64,000 bases of DNA from Zafaria ginkgonis (lineage in GTDB: Bacteria > Actinomycetota > Actinomycetes > Actinomycetales > Micrococcaceae). The notes under the pieces were generated by a model. It saw only the letters and a program-made list of their open reading frames with translations. It was not told the DNA's origin and made no database searches. The stretch spans positions 186,001-250,000 of the forward strand of contig NZ_BAABEO010000023.1 of NCBI RefSeq assembly GCF_039540195.1, read 5' to 3'. Shown one piece after another: positions 25,119-33,651 of this stretch. The position numbers and the translations under genes were made by a program. The number at the start of each line of letters is the position of its first letter. Position 1 is the first letter of the stretch.

Positions 25119-25676
25119 GTGATTGACGAAACCCTGCTCGAAGCAGCGGACAAGATGGAACGCTCCATCGAGGCGGCCAAGGAGGACATCGCGACGATCC
25201 GCACCGGCCGCGCGAACCCGGGCCTGTACGCGAAGGTGATGGTGGAGTACTACGGTACCCCCACCCCGCTGCAGCAGCTGGCCTCCTTCGCGACCCCGGA
25301 TGCGCGCACCATCCTGATCACCCCGTACGACGTCACCGCGCTGCGCGACATCGAGAAGGCCTTGGGCGACTCCGAGGTCGGGGCCAACCCGTCCAACGAC
25401 GGCAAGACCATCCGCATCGTGATCCCGGACCTGACCCAGGAGCGCCGCAAGGAGTACGTGAAGATCGTCAAGGGCAAGGGTGAGGACGCCAAGGTCGCCA
25501 TCCGCAACCTGCGCCGCAAGGCCAAGGACGCCATCGACAAGCTGGTCAAGGACGGCGAGGTCGGCGAGGACGACGGCGCCCGCGCCGAGAAGGAACTCGA
25601 CGCGCTGACCAAGAAGAACGTTGATGCCATCGATGAGCTGCTCAAGCGCAAGGAAGCCGAGCTGCTGGAAGTCTGA
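25119..25676 (+). CDS. frr: ribosome recycling factor
   Basis: RRF splits post-termination ribosomes with EF-G. The 185-residue protein has the standard length and the blocks IRTGRANPGLYAKVMVEYYG, TPLQQLASFATPDARTILITPYD and PDLTQERRKEYVKIVKGKGEDAKVAIRN, and ends in a long helix. The GTG start follows AAGGAG at good spacing. Its TGA shares one base with the ATG of cdsA, so translation of the two is coupled. Confidence 0.97.
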   Translation: MIDETLLEAADKMERSIEAAKEDIATIRTGRANPGLYAKVMVEYYGTPTPLQQLASFATPDARTILITPYDVTALRDIEKALGDSEVGANPSNDGKTIRIVIPDLTQERRKEYVKIVKGKGEDAKVAIRNLRRKAKDAIDKLVKDGEVGEDDGARAEKELDALTKKNVDAIDELLKRKEAELLEV

Positions 25677-26632
25677 TGAACGGGACGACCCAACCGGAGG
25701 AGAGCCAGCCGGAACCGGGCGCCCCGAGGGAGGCGCCGGAGGGGAGTGAGCTTCCCTCCGGCGCCTCCCGGCGTTCCCTGCGGACGTCCCGCCGGGACAG
25801 CGCGGCCCGCGGAGCCTCCTCCCGTGCCGGCCGCAACCTGCCCGCCGCCATCGGCGTCGGGGTGGTGCTGCTCCTGCTGGTCCTCACCGGCCTGCTGTTC
25901 GTGCCGCTCGCCTTCGTGGCCACCGTTGCCGTCTTTGGCGTCTTCGGCTGCTGGGAGGTGTCCCGCGCCCTCGCCACCGACAAGGCGGATGTCCCGCCGG
26001 TCCCGCTGGCCGTGGGCAGCGTGGCCCTGCCGTTCGCCGCCTACTACGGCGGGGAGGAAGCGATCGCCTTCGCGCTGACCGGCACCGCCGCCCTGGTGCT
26101 GCTGTGGCGGCTGATCGAGGGCGGAGCCGGGGCGCTGCGCTCGATCCTGGCCTCGCTGCTGACGATCCTGTGGATCCCGACCATGCTCAGCTTCGGCGTG
26201 CTGCTGTTCAACGAGGACAACGGCGCCCTGAAGGTGGCCACCCTGCTGCTGCTGGTGGTGGCCAACGACACCTTCGGCTACCTGGTGGGCGCGTCCCTCG
26301 GGAAGCACCCGATGGCACCGAAGATCAGCCCCAAGAAGTCCTGGGAGGGCTTCGCCGGATCGGCCGCCGGGGCCGTCGTCGTCGGCATCCTGGCCGCGGT
26401 GTTCCTGCTTCACCAGCCGTGGTGGGCCGGCGTCGTCCTGGCCATCGCCACGGTGGCCGCCGCGACGGCGGGGGACCTCTCCGAGTCCATGGTCAAGCGC
26501 GAACTCGGCATCAAGGACATGAGCAACATGCTTCCGGGCCATGGCGGCGTCATGGACCGCCTGGACTCGATCGTGTTCGCCACGCCGGTGGCCTACATCC
26601 TTTCGGTCCTGCTGCTGCCCGGCGCGCTCTGA
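25676..26632 (+). CDS. cdsA: phosphatidate cytidylyltransferase (CDP-diglyceride synthase)
   Basis: CdsA converts phosphatidate and CTP to CDP-diacylglycerol, the branch point for anionic phospholipids and phosphatidylinositol. The 318-residue protein has a Pro/Ser/Arg-rich N-terminus of about 55 residues and about eight TM helices. The diagnostic C-terminal signature reads GDLSESMVKRELGIKD followed by LPGHGGVMDRLDS (about 270-300). Its ATG overlaps the frr stop. It supplies the substrate for CDP-alcohol phosphatidyltransferases such as that at 14.7 kb. Confidence 0.95.
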   Translation: MNGTTQPEESQPEPGAPREAPEGSELPSGASRRSLRTSRRDSAARGASSRAGRNLPAAIGVGVVLLLLVLTGLLFVPLAFVATVAVFGVFGCWEVSRALATDKADVPPVPLAVGSVALPFAAYYGGEEAIAFALTGTAALVLLWRLIEGGAGALRSILASLLTILWIPTMLSFGVLLFNEDNGALKVATLLLLVVANDTFGYLVGASLGKHPMAPKISPKKSWEGFAGSAAGAVVVGILAAVFLLHQPWWAGVVLAIATVAAATAGDLSESMVKRELGIKDMSNMLPGHGGVMDRLDSIVFATPVAYILSVLLLPGAL

Positions 26633-26665
26633 CCCCGGCTGCCCGGAACGCTCCCTGCCCCCGCG

Positions 26666-26671
26666 TATGAT
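26666..26671 (+). promoter_or_regulatory. candidate -10 for the DivIVA-domain gene
   Basis: TATGAT, preceded by CG, is the best match to TATAAT in the gap after cdsA and lies 82 bases before the GTG start. No clear -35 is visible. Confidence 0.35.
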
Positions 26672-26753
26672 GGGGGCGGCGGGCCCCGCGGCCTGCCCAT
26701 CCGATCCACATACAAGCCCAGGCCGGTGTGCCGCCGATCCACCAAGGAAGTCA

Positions 26754-27338
26754 GTGAGCCAGGAGAACGCCCAGAAGACGCCCCCGCCCTTCGAGCGGGT
26801 TGCCCCGCAGGAGTTCGGCTACAACGTCAAGCAGGTGGAGCACTTCCTCGCGCGGGCCCGCGCGACGTTCAACGGGACGGACGACGACTCCACGGTGGTG
26901 ACCAGCCACCTGGTGCGCCGCACCGCCTTCGAGCCCCAGAAGGGCGGCTACAACGCCCGCGAGGTCGACAGCGCGCTGGACCGCCTCGAGGACGTCTTCG
27001 CCCAGCGCGAGCGCGACGCCCTGATCCAGACCGAGGGCGAGGAAGCCTGGCTCCAGCAGGTCGGACGGCTTTCCTCGATCCTTCGCGGCCGCCTGCACCG
27101 CGAACCGGGGGAGCGCTTCCGCCGCCCCAGCCGCCGCGGCGTCCCCAGCTACAACATCGACGACGTGGACGACCTGTGCGCGCAGCTGATCGGCTACTTC
27201 GAGGAGGACATGCCGATGAGCGTCGACGCGATCCGTAGCGTGACCTTCCGCGAGGCCAAGGGCCAGGACGGCTACGAGGAAAGCCAGGTGGATGCGTTCC
27301 TGGACCGCGTGGTCGAGCTCATGGCTTCCATCGACTGA
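26754..27338 (+). CDS. DivIVA-domain-containing protein
   Basis: The 194-residue protein contains repeated short DivIVA-like motifs rather than one long coiled coil. FGYNVKQVEHFLARARATF (about 20-40), GGYNAREVDSALDRLEDVF (about 63-82), PSYNIDDVDDLCAQLIGYF (about 125-145) and DGYEESQVDAFLDRVVELM (about 172-192) each have the Y-[ND]-x-x-[EQ]-V-D-x-[FA]-L-D pattern. DivIVA proteins organise polar growth and septation, and such repeat-only forms are common in actinobacteria. GTG 26754 follows AAGGAAG. It may be linked to the phospholipid genes upstream and ends at a strong terminator. Confidence 0.8.
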   Translation: MSQENAQKTPPPFERVAPQEFGYNVKQVEHFLARARATFNGTDDDSTVVTSHLVRRTAFEPQKGGYNAREVDSALDRLEDVFAQRERDALIQTEGEEAWLQQVGRLSSILRGRLHREPGERFRRPSRRGVPSYNIDDVDDLCAQLIGYFEEDMPMSVDAIRSVTFREAKGQDGYEESQVDAFLDRVVELMASID

Positions 27339-27360
27339 CGCACGCTCCTCCCGCGCCGCA

Positions 27361-27400
27361 CGACGCCGGTTCCCGCTCGGGGGCCGGCGTCGCCTTTTTT
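27361..27400 (+). terminator. terminator after the DivIVA-domain gene
   Basis: Arms CGACGCCGG and CCGGCGTCG with a 14-base G/C-rich loop are followed by CCTTTTTT. It lies between two convergent genes. The T-tract shows that it works on the plus strand. Confidence 0.8.
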
Positions 27401-27404
27401 CGCG

Positions 27405-28868
27405 CTAGCGTTCGGGGGTGTGCAGCCGCGCCATGACGCGGTCGATGGCCTCCTCGCCGCGCGCCCGGGTGCTCAGGGAGACGCCGACCATCACGGCGAA
27501 GGCCAGCGGAACGGTCCAGGCGGCAGGCTGGGAGAACAGGTCCTCGGCCAGCGGAGGCAGGTCGGGGAACGCGGCCGCGGAGAGCAGCGCCGTGCCGCAG
27601 GCGATCGCACCGCTCACCATGCCGGCCACGGCGCCGGCGGAGGTCAGCCCGCGCCACCAGATGCCGAGCAGCAGCAACGGGCAAAGCGTGGAGGCGGTGA
27701 ACGCGAACACCGCGCCCACGGAACCGGCCAGCGCGTTGCTGCCGCTGACCAGGGCCAGGGCCAGGGGCACCGTGCAGGACAGGACGGTGGCGATGCGGAA
27801 ACCGCGCACGGTGCCGTGGAACAGGCCTTGGCTGATCACCCCGGCCACCGAAACCACCAGGCCCGAGGACGTGGACAGGAACGACGCGAAGGCCCCTCCC
27901 AGCACCAGGGCCCCGAGCAGGTCACCGGCCATCCCGCCGAGGATGCGCTCGGGCACCAGCAGCACCGTCGCGTCGGCGGTTCCGGCGTCCGGCAGGTCGG
28001 TGGCGAAGGTCCGGCCCAGGATGCCGAAGGCGATCGGCAGGAGGTAAAAGAGGGAGAGCAACCCCACCACGAGCACCGTGGTGCGCCGCGCGGAGGGCCC
28101 GTCCGGGTTGGTGTAGAAGCGCACCAGCACGTGGGGCAGGCCCAACGTGCCCAGCAGCAGGGCCAGGATCAGGGAGATCGTGCCGTAGAGCCCGAACCCG
28201 GCCCCCGTCGCTGGCCCCGGCCCGAAGGCCGCGCCCTCCGCGGTGGGGGAGATGCCCTCGGCTCCCAGGCGCAGCAGCACGAACACCAGCGGCACCGCCA
28301 GGGACACCAGCTTGAGCCAGTACTGGAAGGCCTGGACAAAGGTGATCGAGCGCATGCCGCCGGAGAGCACGGTTACGCACACCACGGTCATGACCAGGCC
28401 CGCGCCGACCCAGCCGGGCGCCCCGGCGGCGATCTCCAGCGCCAGCGCGGCCCCATGCAACTGCGGGACGATGTAGAGCCAGCCCACCACGACAACCAGG
28501 GCGCCGGTGGTGGTCCGGGCGGTCCGGCCCCCGAGGCGGATCTGCGCGAAGTCCGGCAGCGTATAGGCGCCGGAGCGGCGCAGCGGGGCGGCAACGAAGA
28601 GCAGCAGCATCAGGTAGCCGGCGGTGTAGCCGATGGGAAACCACAGCGCGTCCTGGCCGGCGAGCACGATCAGCCCGGCGACGCCGAGAAAGCTGGCCGC
28701 GGAGAGGTATTCGCCGCCGATGGCCGAGGCGTTCCACCAGGGGCGGACGGTGCGCGAGGCGACGTAGAAGTCGTCGGTGGTACGGGAAATCCGCAGCCCG
28801 TTGATGGCGATCAGGGCGGTGGCGGCGCAGACTGCGGCAATGGCGGCCAGCGACAGAGCGGTGTTCAT
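27405..28868 (-). CDS. sodium:solute symporter (SSS family)
   Basis: The 487-residue membrane protein with 13 predicted TM helices is of the SSS family, near acetate/monocarboxylate permeases. The early block DDFYVASRTVRPWWNASAIGGEYLSAASFLGVAGL contains the sodium-site region typical of ActP-like carriers, and LPHVLVRFYTNPDGPSAR matches the later family motif. It is the last gene of a four-gene operon: histidine kinase, LytTR regulator, small membrane protein, symporter. It overlaps the small protein gene by ATGA. The kinase-regulator pair probably senses or controls uptake of its substrate, which is likely a short-chain carboxylate (inference). Confidence 0.87.
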   Translation of the reverse strand: MNTALSLAAIAAVCAATALIAINGLRISRTTDDFYVASRTVRPWWNASAIGGEYLSAASFLGVAGLIVLAGQDALWFPIGYTAGYLMLLLFVAAPLRRSGAYTLPDFAQIRLGGRTARTTTGALVVVVGWLYIVPQLHGAALALEIAAGAPGWVGAGLVMTVVCVTVLSGGMRSITFVQAFQYWLKLVSLAVPLVFVLLRLGAEGISPTAEGAAFGPGPATGAGFGLYGTISLILALLLGTLGLPHVLVRFYTNPDGPSARRTTVLVVGLLSLFYLLPIAFGILGRTFATDLPDAGTADATVLLVPERILGGMAGDLLGALVLGGAFASFLSTSSGLVVSVAGVISQGLFHGTVRGFRIATVLSCTVPLALALVSGSNALAGSVGAVFAFTASTLCPLLLLGIWWRGLTSAGAVAGMVSGAIACGTALLSAAAFPDLPPLAEDLFSQPAAWTVPLAFAVMVGVSLSTRARGEEAIDRVMARLHTPER

Positions 28869-29275
28869 TGGCGGGCGATCTTTCGGTACCGGGCCTCGTT
28901 GCGCTCCGCCGCCCGGTTGAAGAGGATGGCCGTGACCAGCAGCAGCGGGTACACGCCGATCCCGAGCGCGATCCAGGGCAGCGGTATGGTGAACAGCCGC
29001 AGCCGGTGGATGTCCGGCCACAGCGCCAGCAGCAGGGCCAGGCCCACCAGGACCACCAGGAAGCCGAGCGCGACGGACAGCGCCAGCCGCAGCTGGGAGC
29101 GCACCAGCGAGCGCACGTAGAAGTTGGCGGCCGGGTCCGGGGCCTTGGCGCGCGGCGGCGGCGGGGCGCCGGCCGGTGCGGTCACCCGGACCCTGGGCGG
29201 CGGCGCGGGGTGTGGCGGCAGGGGTTCCGGCGGCGCCGGGCTCTCCGGTGCGGGGTTGTCCTCCCCGCCGGTCAC
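28865..29275 (-). CDS. small two-TM membrane protein, putative symporter partner
   Basis: The 136-residue protein starts with a Pro-rich cytoplasmic segment of about 60 residues. Two TM helices (ALSVALGFLVVLVGLALLLALWP; LPWIALGIGVYPLLLVTAILFN) and a basic tail RAAERNEARYRKIARQ follow. It does not carry the DUF485 sequence, but its size, topology and position directly before an SSS symporter mirror the DUF485-ActP pair 2.5 kb away. The GTG start overlaps the regulator stop by GTGA and its own stop overlaps the symporter start by ATGA, so the three are tightly coupled. A longer upstream frame overlaps the regulator gene and is rejected. Confidence 0.75.
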   Translation of the reverse strand: MTGGEDNPAPESPAPPEPLPPHPAPPPRVRVTAPAGAPPPPRAKAPDPAANFYVRSLVRSQLRLALSVALGFLVVLVGLALLLALWPDIHRLRLFTIPLPWIALGIGVYPLLLVTAILFNRAAERNEARYRKIARQ

Positions 29276-29985
29276 AGCGGGCGCACCCGGTTGGCGTCCA
29301 GCCGTCCGCGCAGCTGCGGCAGGGCGCGCCGGCTCACGGGCAGCTCCGTGCCTTCGACGACGACGGACGCCTTGCCTCCCTGCAGCCGGACCCGGTCGAT
29401 CCGGTCCATGGCCACCAGGTAGGACCGGTGGATCCGCACGAAGCCTGATGCCCACTGCTGTTCGAGGTCGTTCAGCGGGACCCGGATCAGGTAGCTGGGG
29501 CCGCCGGTGTGCAGGCGGGCGTAGTCGCCCTGGGCCTGGATGTAGCGGATCTCGTCGCGCCGGATCAGCCGGGTGGTGCCGCCTTGGTCCACGGTGACGA
29601 GTTCGGGCTTTTCGGTGGTCTCGTCCACCAGTTCGCAGAGCCGGCGCACGGACTCGGCAAGGCGTTCGGGGCGGACCGGCTTGAGCAGGTAGTCGACGGC
29701 GGCGAGGTCGAACGCCTCGAGCGCCTGGGCCTCGTCCGCGGTGACGAAGACGACGGCGGGGGGCCGGCTGAAGCGGGACACGGCGCGGGCGATGTCCAGG
29801 CCGGAGAGGGCCGGCATGTGGATGTCCAGGAAGAGCGCGTCCACGGGGAATTCTTCCAGCGCACGCAGCGCCTCGGCCCCGGACAGGGCCCGGTGTATGC
29901 GGCCGACCCGCGAGTCCTGGGACAGCAGGTAGGCAAGTTCCTCGACGGCGGGCACTTCATCGTCCACAACCACCACGTTGATCAT
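29272..29985 (-). CDS. LytTR-family response regulator
   Basis: The 237-residue protein has a receiver domain with the acidic pocket D8/D9 (VVDDE), phospho-acceptor D54 (LFLDIHMP), T (FVTAD) and K (YLLKPV). A LytTR DNA-binding domain follows at about 130-235 (RYIQAQGDYARLHT; FVRIHRSYLVAMDRIDRV). LytTR regulators bind paired direct repeats. The gene lies 92 bases downstream of its kinase, with a repeated element between them, and is coupled by overlap to the small membrane protein and symporter genes. Confidence 0.92.
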   Translation of the reverse strand: MINVVVVDDEVPAVEELAYLLSQDSRVGRIHRALSGAEALRALEEFPVDALFLDIHMPALSGLDIARAVSRFSRPPAVVFVTADEAQALEAFDLAAVDYLLKPVRPERLAESVRRLCELVDETTEKPELVTVDQGGTTRLIRRDEIRYIQAQGDYARLHTGGPSYLIRVPLNDLEQQWASGFVRIHRSYLVAMDRIDRVRLQGGKASVVVEGTELPVSRRALPQLRGRLDANRVRPL

Positions 29986-29995
29986 GGATCCCAGT

Positions 29996-30066
29996 GTAGG
30001 AGCCGAGGGCCCCGCCCTGAGCGAAGCGAGGGGCGGGAGGCTCCGGAACGGTAGGAGCCGAGGGCC
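29996..30066. repeat. intergenic direct/inverted repeat element
   Basis: GTAGGAGCCGAGGGCC occurs at 29996-30011 and again at 30051-30066. Between the copies is a hairpin CCCCGCCC/GGGGCGGG with loop TGAGCGAAGCGA, flanked by GAGCC/GGCTC. It sits between the kinase and regulator genes. The loop resembles one in the repeat at 60.8 kb. Confidence 0.7.
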
Positions 30067-30077
30067 TCGGCCGGGTT

Positions 30078-31289
30078 TCAGGATCCGGCGAGGCGGCGGG
30101 CTTCGGGCGCGGGGCCGGGGCGTTCCCCGTCGTGCTCGGGACGCGTCTTGGGCACGCGCAGCGTGATCAGGGTGCCGGCGCCGGGCGCGGTGTCCACCAC
30201 CAGGCCGTGGCCCTCGCCGTAGACCTGGCGCAGCCGCACGTCGACGTTGCGCAGCCCGACGTGCAGACCCTCGGTGGTGCCGGCCAGGACCGAGCGCAGG
30301 GTTTCCGGGTCCATGCCGACGCCGTCGTCCTCCACCGTGATCTCGGCGTAGTTGCCGCTGTCGTGCGCGGCGATGGTCACCAGTCCGCCGCCGGCCTTGG
30401 ATTCGAGGCCGTGCCGGACGGCGTTCTCCACCAGCGGCTGCAGCGACAGGAACGGGATCTGCGTACCCAGGACCTCCGGGGCGATCTGCAGCCGCACCCG
30501 GATCCGGTCGCCGAAGCGCGCCTTCTCCAGCAGCAGGTAGCGGTCGATCGCCTGCAGTTCCTCCGCCAGGGTGGTGAAGTCGCCGTGGCGGCGGAAGGTG
30601 TAGCGGGTGAAGTCGGCGAACTCGACCACCAGGTTGCGGGCGCGTTGGGGATCGGTGTTGATGAAGGAGGCGATCGCGTTGAGGCTGTTGTAGATGAAAT
30701 GCGGGCTGATCTGGGCGCGCAGGGCCCGCACCTCGGCCTCGGCGAGTTGGGTGCGGGATTCGTCCAGCTCAGCCAGTCCCACCTGCGCGGCGACCCAGGC
30801 GGCGACCTCGGTGACGGCCCGGACTTGGGCGGCATCCGCGCCCGTGGTGTAGGCGCCCACCGTGCCGGCCGCGCGGCCCTGGACGACGATCGGGGCGAAC
30901 ACCGCGTGGCCAGGCTGCAGCCGGCGCACCACCGTGTGGCGGGCGGCCAGCGCCGCCGCGGCCAGTTCCATGGGGCCGGAGGGCGCGGGAGAGAGCGGCA
31001 CGCCGTCGGTGGCCAGCACCTGCGCGGTGTCCGTGACCACCAGGGTTTCGCACCCGAGCAGCCCACGCAGGTGCCGGGCGGCCTTCGCGGCGCCTTCGGG
31101 GGCGAGCCCGCGGCGCAGATGCGGGGCGGCAAGGGAGGCGGTGTGCAGGGCCTCGAAGGTGGCCCTGCCGGCGGCGGTCCCCAGGTCGCGGCTGGAACGC
31201 GCCCAGCGCGCGGCCAGAAAGGCGACGACGGCGATGCCCACCACGGCAATCGTCGCAATCAGGGTGGCCTGCACGGCCATTGGCATCAT
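30078..31289 (-). CDS. LytS-type sensor histidine kinase
   Basis: The 403-residue kinase has one N-terminal TM helix (residues 5-27) and a cytosolic GAF-like sensor region (about 45-175). The HisKA_7TM/His_kinase-type phosphorylation site is ISPHFIYNSLNAI (H197), followed by a HATPase_c domain (VENAVRHGL; EDDGVGMD; GLRNVDVRL). With a single TM and a GAF it probably senses a cytosolic or membrane-proximal signal. It heads the minus-strand operon with the LytTR regulator and symporter. It is divergent from the DUF485-ActP unit, sharing a 242-base control region. Enterobacterial relatives of this arrangement sense pyruvate, so a carboxylate signal is a reasonable guess. Confidence 0.9.
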   Translation of the reverse strand: MMPMAVQATLIATIAVVGIAVVAFLAARWARSSRDLGTAAGRATFEALHTASLAAPHLRRGLAPEGAAKAARHLRGLLGCETLVVTDTAQVLATDGVPLSPAPSGPMELAAAALAARHTVVRRLQPGHAVFAPIVVQGRAAGTVGAYTTGADAAQVRAVTEVAAWVAAQVGLAELDESRTQLAEAEVRALRAQISPHFIYNSLNAIASFINTDPQRARNLVVEFADFTRYTFRRHGDFTTLAEELQAIDRYLLLEKARFGDRIRVRLQIAPEVLGTQIPFLSLQPLVENAVRHGLESKAGGGLVTIAAHDSGNYAEITVEDDGVGMDPETLRSVLAGTTEGLHVGLRNVDVRLRQVYGEGHGLVVDTAPGAGTLITLRVPKTRPEHDGERPGPAPEARRLAGS

Positions 31290-31449
31290 GGGGCCAGCCT
31301 AGCGAGCGGGGACACCGGACCTGCACCTTCGCCGGATCGGCCCCGCCCGTCCGGCGTTGCCGGCCCTGCCGTTCGGCGCCCGTGGCCCACCGTTCGGCGC
31401 GGAGTCCTTTCCGCCCGGCGCACGATCGCCGCCGTCGGGCGGAAGGTGT

Positions 31450-31467
31450 GTGTGAGTCGCTTCACAC
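31450..31467 (+). promoter_or_regulatory. CRP/GlxR-type binding site 1 upstream of DUF485-actP
   Basis: GTGTGA-N6-TCACAC is a perfect palindrome matching the TGTGA-N6-TCACA consensus of the CRP family on both half-sites. Its centre is 73 bases before the DUF485 start codon. In actinobacteria, CRP-type regulators (GlxR, Crp) bind such sites at acetate and carbon genes. Confidence 0.7.
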
Positions 31468-31486
31468 GGACCCGCCAAACAGCGAG

Positions 31487-31502
31487 GGTGATGTGCATCA
31501 CC
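31487..31502 (+). promoter_or_regulatory. CRP/GlxR-type binding site 2 upstream of DUF485-actP
   Basis: GGTGATGTGCATCACC is a perfect 16-base palindrome with half-sites GTGA and TCAC spaced by 6 bases. Its centre is 36 bases from that of site 1, about three and a half helical turns, so both could be occupied together. Confidence 0.65.
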
Positions 31503-31531
31503 TTTGCCGATGTCCCGTTCTAGGAGGAACC

Positions 31532-31933
31532 ATGGGCAGCACCCCCTCTCCCGACGTCCGGCCGGAAGTCCCGCCGGGCGGCCATGGCGCGCACGCCGCC
31601 CACGTCCCCACCGCCGAGGACTTCCGCGAGACCCAGGCGAGCCCGGAGTTCCAGGAACTCCGCCGCACGCACCGCGGATTCGTCTTTCCCATGACGGTGG
31701 TCTTCCTGGTCTGGTACTTCGTCTACGTCATCCTCGCCGCCTACTTCCCGGAGTTCATGTCCATCAGGCTGTGGGGCTACATCAACGTCGGCCTTGTGCT
31801 TGGCCTGCTCCAGTTCGTGTCCACCTTCGCCATCACCGCCGCCTACGTGCATTTCGCCAACAAGAAGCTCGACCCCAAGGCCACGGCGATCCGCCTGCGC
31901 CTGGAGGGCGCGCAGGAAGGGGACGCCAAGTGA
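31532..31933 (+). CDS. DUF485 membrane protein, ActP partner
   Basis: The 133-residue protein has a His/Pro-rich N-terminus and the DUF485 domain: FQELRRTHRGFVFPMTVVFLVWYFVYVILAAYFPEFMS (first TM), then GLVLGLLQFVSTFAITAAYVHFANKKLDPKA (second TM). DUF485 proteins are regularly encoded immediately before ActP-like acetate permeases and are thought to assist them. TAGGAGGAACC gives a strong ribosome-binding site. The stop overlaps the actP GTG by GTGA. Two CRP-type palindromes lie upstream. Confidence 0.9.
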   Translation: MGSTPSPDVRPEVPPGGHGAHAAHVPTAEDFRETQASPEFQELRRTHRGFVFPMTVVFLVWYFVYVILAAYFPEFMSIRLWGYINVGLVLGLLQFVSTFAITAAYVHFANKKLDPKATAIRLRLEGAQEGDAK

Positions 31934-33552
31934 ACGCCCTGATCGTCAACGCAGCGGCCGCAGAGTCGACCAAGGTCGGCGACCCGCTGATCAACATGCT
32001 CATCTTCGGCCTGTTCGTCGGCGTCACCTTGGTGGTGGTGCTGCGGGCCAGCCGCAACAACAGGACTGCGGCCGACTACTACGCCGGCGGGCGTTCGTTC
32101 ACCGGAGGCCAGAACGGCACCGCGATCGCCGGAGACTACCTCTCCGCCGCGTCCTTCCTGGGCATCGTCGGCGCCATCGCGATCAACGGGTACGACGGGT
32201 TCCTGTACTCGATCGGCTTCCTGGTCGCCTGGCTGGTGGCCCTGCTGCTGGTCGCCGAACTGCTGCGCAACACCGGCAAGTTCACCATGGCCGACGTGCT
32301 CTCCTTCCGCCTCAAGCAGCGCCCGGTGCGCATCGCCGCCGCCACCAGCACCCTGGCCGTGTGCCTGTTCTACCTGCTGGCCCAGATGGCCGGCGCCGGC
32401 GGACTCGTTTCGCTGCTGCTGGGTATCGACGACAAGGTCGGGCAGTCTGTGGTCATCACCGTGGTCGGCGCCCTCATGATCCTCTACGTGCTGGTCGGCG
32501 GCATGAAGGGCACCACTTGGGTGCAGATCATCAAGGCTGGCCTGCTGATCACGGGCGCGTTCATCATGACCATCTGGGTCCTGGCCATGTACGGGTTCAA
32601 TTTCTCCGCCCTGCTCGGCGACGCCGTCGCCACCGCCGGCACCGAGGCCATCCTGAACCCGGGCCTGCAGTACGGGGCCAACGCCACCACCAAGCTGGAC
32701 TTCCTCTCCCTGGGGCTGGCCCTGGTGCTGGGCACGGCGGGCCTGCCGCACGTGCTGATGCGCTTCTACACGGTCCCCACCGCCAAGGAGGCGCGGCGTT
32801 CGGTGGTCTGGGCGATCTGGCTCATCGGCGGTTTCTACCTCTTCACCCTGGTGCTCGGCTACGGGGCCGGCGCCCTGATCGGCGCCGACCGCATCAAGGC
32901 CGCCCCCGGCGGCGTGAACTCGGCCGCGCCGCTGTTGGCCTTCGAACTGGGCGGCCCGCTGCTGCTGGGCGTCATCTCCGCGGTGGCGTTCGCGACCATC
33001 CTCGCGGTGGTCGCCGGCCTGACCATCACCGCCGCGGCCTCCTTCGCCCACGACATCTACGCGAACGTGATCGCCAAGGGCAAGACCAGCCCTAAGCAGG
33101 AGGTGAAGGTCGCCCGCCGCACCGTGGTGGTGATCGGCATCCTGGCCATCATCGGCGGCATCGGCGCCCAGGGCCAGAACGTGGCCTTCCTGGTGGCGCT
33201 GGCCTTCGCGGTCGCCGCCTCGGCGAACCTGCCCACCATCATCTACTCCCTGTTCTGGAAGAAGTTCAGCACCCAGGGTGCGGTGTGGTCGATGTACGGG
33301 GGCCTGGCCGCGGCGCTGATCCTGATCGTGTTCTCCCCGGTCATGTCCGGCAACCCGGCCGCGATGATCCCGGACGCGAACTTCGCGATCTTCCCGCTGA
33401 AGAACCCCGGCATCGTCTCCATCCCGCTGGCGTTCTTCCTCGGCTGGATCGGCACCGTGCTGGACAAGCGCGTCGAGGACCCGATCAAGCAGGCGGAGAT
33501 GGAGGTCCGCTCGTTGACCGGCGTCGGCGCGGAGAAGGCGGTCGAACACTAG
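31930..33552 (+). CDS. actP: cation/acetate symporter
   Basis: The 540-residue SSS permease imports acetate or related monocarboxylates with Na+ or H+. The sequence has DYYAGGRSFTGGQNGTAIAGDYLSAASFLGIVGAIA near residues 45-80. LPHVLMRFYTVPTAKEAR (near 275) is the ActP/MctC landmark, and about 13 TM helices are visible. Start GTG 31930 overlaps the DUF485 stop. A strong terminator follows. The presence of CRP-type sites fits carbon-source control. A second SSS permease is encoded by the divergent two-component operon. Confidence 0.92.
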   Translation: MNALIVNAAAAESTKVGDPLINMLIFGLFVGVTLVVVLRASRNNRTAADYYAGGRSFTGGQNGTAIAGDYLSAASFLGIVGAIAINGYDGFLYSIGFLVAWLVALLLVAELLRNTGKFTMADVLSFRLKQRPVRIAAATSTLAVCLFYLLAQMAGAGGLVSLLLGIDDKVGQSVVITVVGALMILYVLVGGMKGTTWVQIIKAGLLITGAFIMTIWVLAMYGFNFSALLGDAVATAGTEAILNPGLQYGANATTKLDFLSLGLALVLGTAGLPHVLMRFYTVPTAKEARRSVVWAIWLIGGFYLFTLVLGYGAGALIGADRIKAAPGGVNSAAPLLAFELGGPLLLGVISAVAFATILAVVAGLTITAAASFAHDIYANVIAKGKTSPKQEVKVARRTVVVIGILAIIGGIGAQGQNVAFLVALAFAVAASANLPTIIYSLFWKKFSTQGAVWSMYGGLAAALILIVFSPVMSGNPAAMIPDANFAIFPLKNPGIVSIPLAFFLGWIGTVLDKRVEDPIKQAEMEVRSLTGVGAEKAVEH

Positions 33553-33560
33553 CGCGAGCA

Positions 33561-33596
33561 AGGACGACGGCGGCAGGAAACTGCCGCCGTCGTCCT
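33561..33596 (+). terminator. terminator after actP
   Basis: A 16-bp perfect stem (arms AGGACGACGGCGGCAG and CTGCCGCCGTCGTCCT) closed by a GAAA tetraloop, followed by CGCTTTG. Confidence 0.85.
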
Positions 33597-33651
33597 CGCT
33601 TTGTGTGTGGCCCGGCAGCGGGGCGGTGCAGGGGAGCGCCGGACGTGTCGG

